DNA from: Bacteroidales bacterium UBA5833
Lineage (GTDB): Bacteria; Bacteroidota; Bacteroidia; Bacteroidales; Lentimicrobiaceae
Reading direction: 5' to 3'
Length of the DNA: 8,776 nucleotides
Assembly (NCBI GenBank): GCA_002433025.1
Contig: DJGZ01000042.1
Location: forward strand, 118,299-127,074
In this document: in pieces, positions 6,811 to 8,776 of the stretch
Layout of the letters: each line of letters starts with the position of its first letter
Position numbering within the stretch: position 1 is the first letter of the stretch
Notes under the pieces: model-generated
Told to the model about the DNA's origin: nothing
Databases searched by the model: none
The model's input: the letters and a program-made list of their open reading frames with translations, nothing else
Position numbers and translations under genes: made by a program

Positions 6811-6877
6811 GACTCCGTAGGAGTCACATGTTTATAGAAAAGGATCACACCAATCAGGTACGACCCCGGAGGGGTCG
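6811..6877. repeat. Pair of related palindromes with compensatory changes
   Basis: GACTCC-GTA-GGAGTC (6811-6825) and GACCCC-GGA-GGGGTC (6862-6876, extended by a C-G pair at 6861/6877) are two 6-bp-stem palindromes whose starts are 51 bp apart. They share 12 of 15 positions. At stem position 4 the pair is T-A in one and C-G in the other, so both arms changed together and pairing is kept. ACATGTTTATAGAAAA lies just after the first. I recall similar palindromes next to TTTATAGAAA as a dispersed intergenic repeat in Bacteroidota. Confidence 0.6.
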
Positions 6878-6899
6878 AATTCCTTTACCATAGTTTAAT

Positions 6900-7062
6900 A
6901 CAGTAGTCCGTTAAAAATCTTTAATAAACTGACTTACAGTGGATTATAAAAAACTTGTTTAAAGATAGCAAATCTCTCATAATCAATTCGTTGCTGCCTG
7001 CCCCGCCACTTTTACGGGGTCTTTGCGTCTTTGCGTGATTCTTAAATTTAACGGACTATTGT
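6900..7062. mobile_element. Possible MITE-like element with terminal inverted repeats
   Basis: ACAGTAGTCCGTTAAA (6900-6915) is repeated in inverted orientation at 7047-7062 with 15 of 16 matches; 12 bases in a row are perfect. TAAT lies immediately outside each end (6896-6899 and 7063-7066), as a target-site duplication would. The AT-rich interior (about 131 bp) has no coding capacity; it carries a small hairpin (CCCCG 7001-7005 / CGGGG 7015-7019) and a CTTTGCGT repeat. Since TAAT is low complexity, the duplication could be chance. No transposase in the window could move it. Confidence 0.45.
7021..7037 (-). repeat. Short repeat of ACGCAAAG type, copy 2
   Basis: The minus strand reads CACGCAAAGACGCAAAG, two units of an 8-9 bp motif. 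A related string, CACGCAAAGTCGCCAAGACG, lies on the minus strand within 857-880. I recall this motif as common between genes in Bacteroidota. Confidence 0.4.
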
Positions 7063-7212
7063 TAATAAATAATCTGCAAATATATCAGCCCACTAAGAAT
7101 CAAAAAGCTGACAGGAAATGTTGGTGCTTTGCCACAAAAACACTGTTCCGACTGCTATCTGGATGTGGTAATAGTTATCAAGCCCAGTCACAAGGATAAT
7201 GCCGGCGCGACC

Positions 7213-8229
7213 CTACTTTTCTATGCTGCTGCCATCGGCATAGGTGGCAAACCTCCCTTTTGCCGGGGAATGCACGGGATCGGTCCGCTGCCAGGGCCAG
7301 CCGCCGAACTGTGTTTCCCGGAAATCGGTGAAGGCCTGATAGATCTCCTGTTCCGTATTCATCACGAAAGGCCCGTACTGAACCACCGGCTCATGGATGG
7401 GCCGGCCCTGCAGCATCAGCAATTTCGCGGGCGCGTTTCCGTTTTCGAGCGTGGTAGTCTGGCCCGGGAACAATTCAACGGCATGATAGGGCTGCACCTC
7501 CACCCCTGAAACTTTCAGCGATGCGCCGGTATTGAAATAGAGTGTCCGGTTAACCGGATTTACGGCCGGCGGCAGCGCCCATTTTGCCCCGGCTTCCATA
7601 TTGATGGTCCAGATGGCGACCTCGTTGCCGGGATCGGCCGCCCAGCTGTCGGGAGCCGGGGGCGGCGGAACAACCCCGTTCAACACACCGGCAATCAGCC
7701 TGAGGGTGGTCACACGGCCCTCCTCATCCGATACGGACACTTCCGGAATCTCCTCATTCCACAGCATGGTATAATAGGGATCGGCCATTTTCTTTGATTG
7801 CGGAAGATTGATCCATATCTGGTAAAGTTCCAGCTGATTGCGCTCCTCCCCTTTCAGCAGGGGAAACATCTCGGCATGCTGCAGGCCGCTGCCGGCGGTC
7901 ATCCACTGCACATCGCCGTTTCCGTAGCGACCGGCGGCTCCGTGAGAATCGGAATGGTCCACAAATCCCTTTAAAACCACGGTCACCGTTTCGAAGCCCC
8001 GGTGCGGGTGGGCCGGAAATCCCGGCACCTTCTGCCCGTGATACATCCGCCACCCGTCTTTCAGGGTGAAATCCTGACCCAGGTTACGGCCTGCCAGCGA
8101 TGCTGCCGGCCCCAGTTCCGCATTCCCGGCCGGGTAGTCGTCCAGATGATGCACACAGAAGAGAAAAGGATCGCTGGTTTCCCACTGAAATCCCAGCGGC
8201 CGGATACGGATGATGGAAGTGTTATACAT
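7213..8229 (-). CDS. Pirin family protein (bicupin)
   Basis: Pirins are two-domain cupin proteins that bind one metal ion, usually iron; some bacterial members oxidise quercetin, others act as regulators. The N-terminal cupin (about 20-150) keeps all four metal ligands: H74 and H76 in AHPHRGFET, H118 and E120 in GLQHAEMFP. The C-terminal domain (about 205-310) contains GRPIHEPVVQYGPFVMN (275-291) and ends with FRETQFGGWPW (303-313). At 338 residues it is longer than human pirin (290). The extra length includes a proline-rich linker near 187-194 (VVPPPPAP) and a 25-residue end after the pirin core. The gene is visibly GC-richer than its neighbours (sampled 60-base lines are 50 to 70 percent GC), which may reflect a different history. 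It is convergent with the lemA operon. I found no clear promoter or terminator. Its substrate cannot be told from sequence. Confidence 0.93.
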   Translation of the reverse strand: MYNTSIIRIRPLGFQWETSDPFLFCVHHLDDYPAGNAELGPAASLAGRNLGQDFTLKDGWRMYHGQKVPGFPAHPHRGFETVTVVLKGFVDHSDSHGAAGRYGNGDVQWMTAGSGLQHAEMFPLLKGEERNQLELYQIWINLPQSKKMADPYYTMLWNEEIPEVSVSDEEGRVTTLRLIAGVLNGVVPPPPAPDSWAADPGNEVAIWTINMEAGAKWALPPAVNPVNRTLYFNTGASLKVSGVEVQPYHAVELFPGQTTTLENGNAPAKLLMLQGRPIHEPVVQYGPFVMNTEQEIYQAFTDFRETQFGGWPWQRTDPVHSPAKGRFATYADGSSIEK

Positions 8230-8616
8230 AGCTCAGCTCTTTGAAGAGGGAATGGCACCTTCAGGTTATTCTCCCGTAAAGTTAATGAAATCTTCAGCAT
8301 TCCGGCGCTTTTCAAACCAAAATGCCGGTGCACTGACCGGACCGGGGTCTACTCAATTAATTACCTTGAATACGAAGCTATCAAGCCTGAAATGATGCAG
8401 CATAATATACAGAGATATTCGTCAAAAGATTGGTTTTCGTTCTGCCACGGAAGCACTAAAGCACCAAAAACCACTGACTATTTTTAAGAAACAAAAGCTA
8501 AAAATTCATTTTGTGTTTCTGTGTTTTTGTGGCTTCTTTTTTAAAGCAACTTCACAGAGACAATTCAGGTACATCGGCAACCGCAATGACCTTGTTTTAC
8601 CGCACAAAATAAAAAA
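8230..8616. other. Intergenic region between pirin and tRNA-Ser
   Basis: The pirin gene and the tRNA gene diverge from this gap. It holds the palindromic repeat unit at 8444-8533 and otherwise AT-rich sequence with no credible gene. The pirin promoter should lie here, but I find no exact TAnnTTTG on the minus strand. Confidence 0.55.
8444..8533. repeat. 90-bp palindromic repeat unit, copy B
   Basis: The left arm (8444-8468) and right arm (8509-8533) both begin GCCAC when read inward. They pair at 18 of 25 positions plus four G-U wobbles in a plus-strand transcript. The left 44 bp match the repeat at 6707-6750 at 37 of 44. The whole unit could fold into one long imperfect hairpin. Confidence 0.55.
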
Positions 8617-8646
8617 TTTGCGGAATCAAAAAAAGTTGTAATTTTG
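8617..8646 (+). promoter_or_regulatory. Bacteroidota-type promoter of tRNA-Ser
   Basis: TTTG (8617-8620), an 18-nt spacer and TAATTTTG (8639-8646) match the housekeeping promoter of Bacteroidota (-33 TTG and -7 TAnnTTTG). The mature tRNA begins 6 bp after it. This is the clearest promoter in the window and good evidence for the phylum. Confidence 0.8.
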
Positions 8647-8651
8647 CCCCC

Positions 8652-8739
8652 GGAAAGATGGCAGAGTGGTCGATTGCGGCGGTCTTGAAAACCGTTGACC
8701 TGCAAGGGTCCGGGGGTTCGAATCCCTCTCTTTCCGCCA
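8652..8739 (+). tRNA. tRNA-Ser (anticodon UGA)
   Basis: The acceptor stem GGAAAGA (8652-8658) pairs perfectly with TCTTTCC (8729-8735), followed by discriminator G and an encoded CCA (8737-8739). The anticodon arm is GCGGT (8679-8683), loop CTTGAAA, ACCGT (8691-8695), with TGA at 8686-8688. It decodes UCA and, with wobble modification, other UCN serine codons. A long variable arm (GACC 8697-8700 / GGTC 8707-8710) is typical of class II serine tRNAs. The T arm is GGGGG-TTCGAAT-CCCTC (8712-8728). All parts are intact. Confidence 0.97.
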
Positions 8740-8750
8740 GACACTCCCGG

Positions 8751-8775
8751 TGCCCCGCGAAGCGGGGCATTTTTA
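8751..8775 (+). terminator. Intrinsic terminator after tRNA-Ser
   Basis: TGCCCCGC (8751-8758) and GCGGGGCA (8762-8769) form a perfect 8-bp stem with loop GAA. TTTTT and AT follow to the window end. It lies 12 bp after the tRNA CCA, making the tRNA a single-gene transcript. Confidence 0.9.
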
Positions 8776-8776
8776 T

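Larger units (their letters stand above)
6566..7212. other. Intergenic region between convergent genes, repeat-bearing
   Basis: This gap separates the lemA operon from the convergent pirin gene. It contains the operon terminator, a dispersed repeat (6707-6750), two related palindromes (6811-6825 and 6862-6876), and a MITE-like element (6900-7062). I see no credible gene: the longest open frame on the plus strand starts at 6590 and translates through the dispersed repeat. I find no clear intrinsic terminator for the pirin gene. Confidence 0.6.

Overview
The window looks like a stretch of a Bacteroidota chromosome, probably Bacteroidales. Three things support this. The HtpG N-terminus (from MQTGKINVQTENIF) has the form usual in that phylum. 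The tRNA gene has an exact Bacteroidota-type promoter (TTTG, 18 nt, TAATTTTG). Gene leaders are A/T-rich and lack clear Shine-Dalgarno sequences. The order-level placement is an impression from remembered sequences, not a computed result.

Layout. Positions 1-1331 hold no gene I can support. They are packed with inverted repeats and dispersed-repeat fragments. Position 1332-2450 (+) encodes a soluble PAS histidine kinase with a four-cysteine cluster and no response regulator beside it. Position 2662-4563 (+) is htpG (bacterial Hsp90), closed by a strong intrinsic terminator. Next is a compact plus-strand operon, 4673-6565: lemA, a small cytosolic TPM-domain protein, and a secreted membrane-anchored TPM-domain protein with a glycine-rich tail. 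It ends in a second terminator. Positions 6566-7212 are an intergenic patch with palindromic repeats and a MITE-like element of about 163 bp. Position 7213-8229 (-) is a pirin-family cupin protein, convergent with the lemA operon. Another repeat-bearing gap follows, then tRNA-Ser(UGA) at 8652-8739 with its own promoter and terminator.

How the genes relate. The three lemA-operon proteins probably work together at the inner membrane: LemA and the second TPM protein are membrane-anchored, while the first TPM protein stays in the cytosol. HtpG is a general stress chaperone and has its own terminator. The kinase and the pirin look like independent units. None of the protein-coding genes is an obvious new system. 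The most unusual material is non-coding: the possible MITE with inverted ends and a 4-bp target duplication, paired palindromes that differ by compensatory changes, and the hairpin cluster in the first 361 bases.
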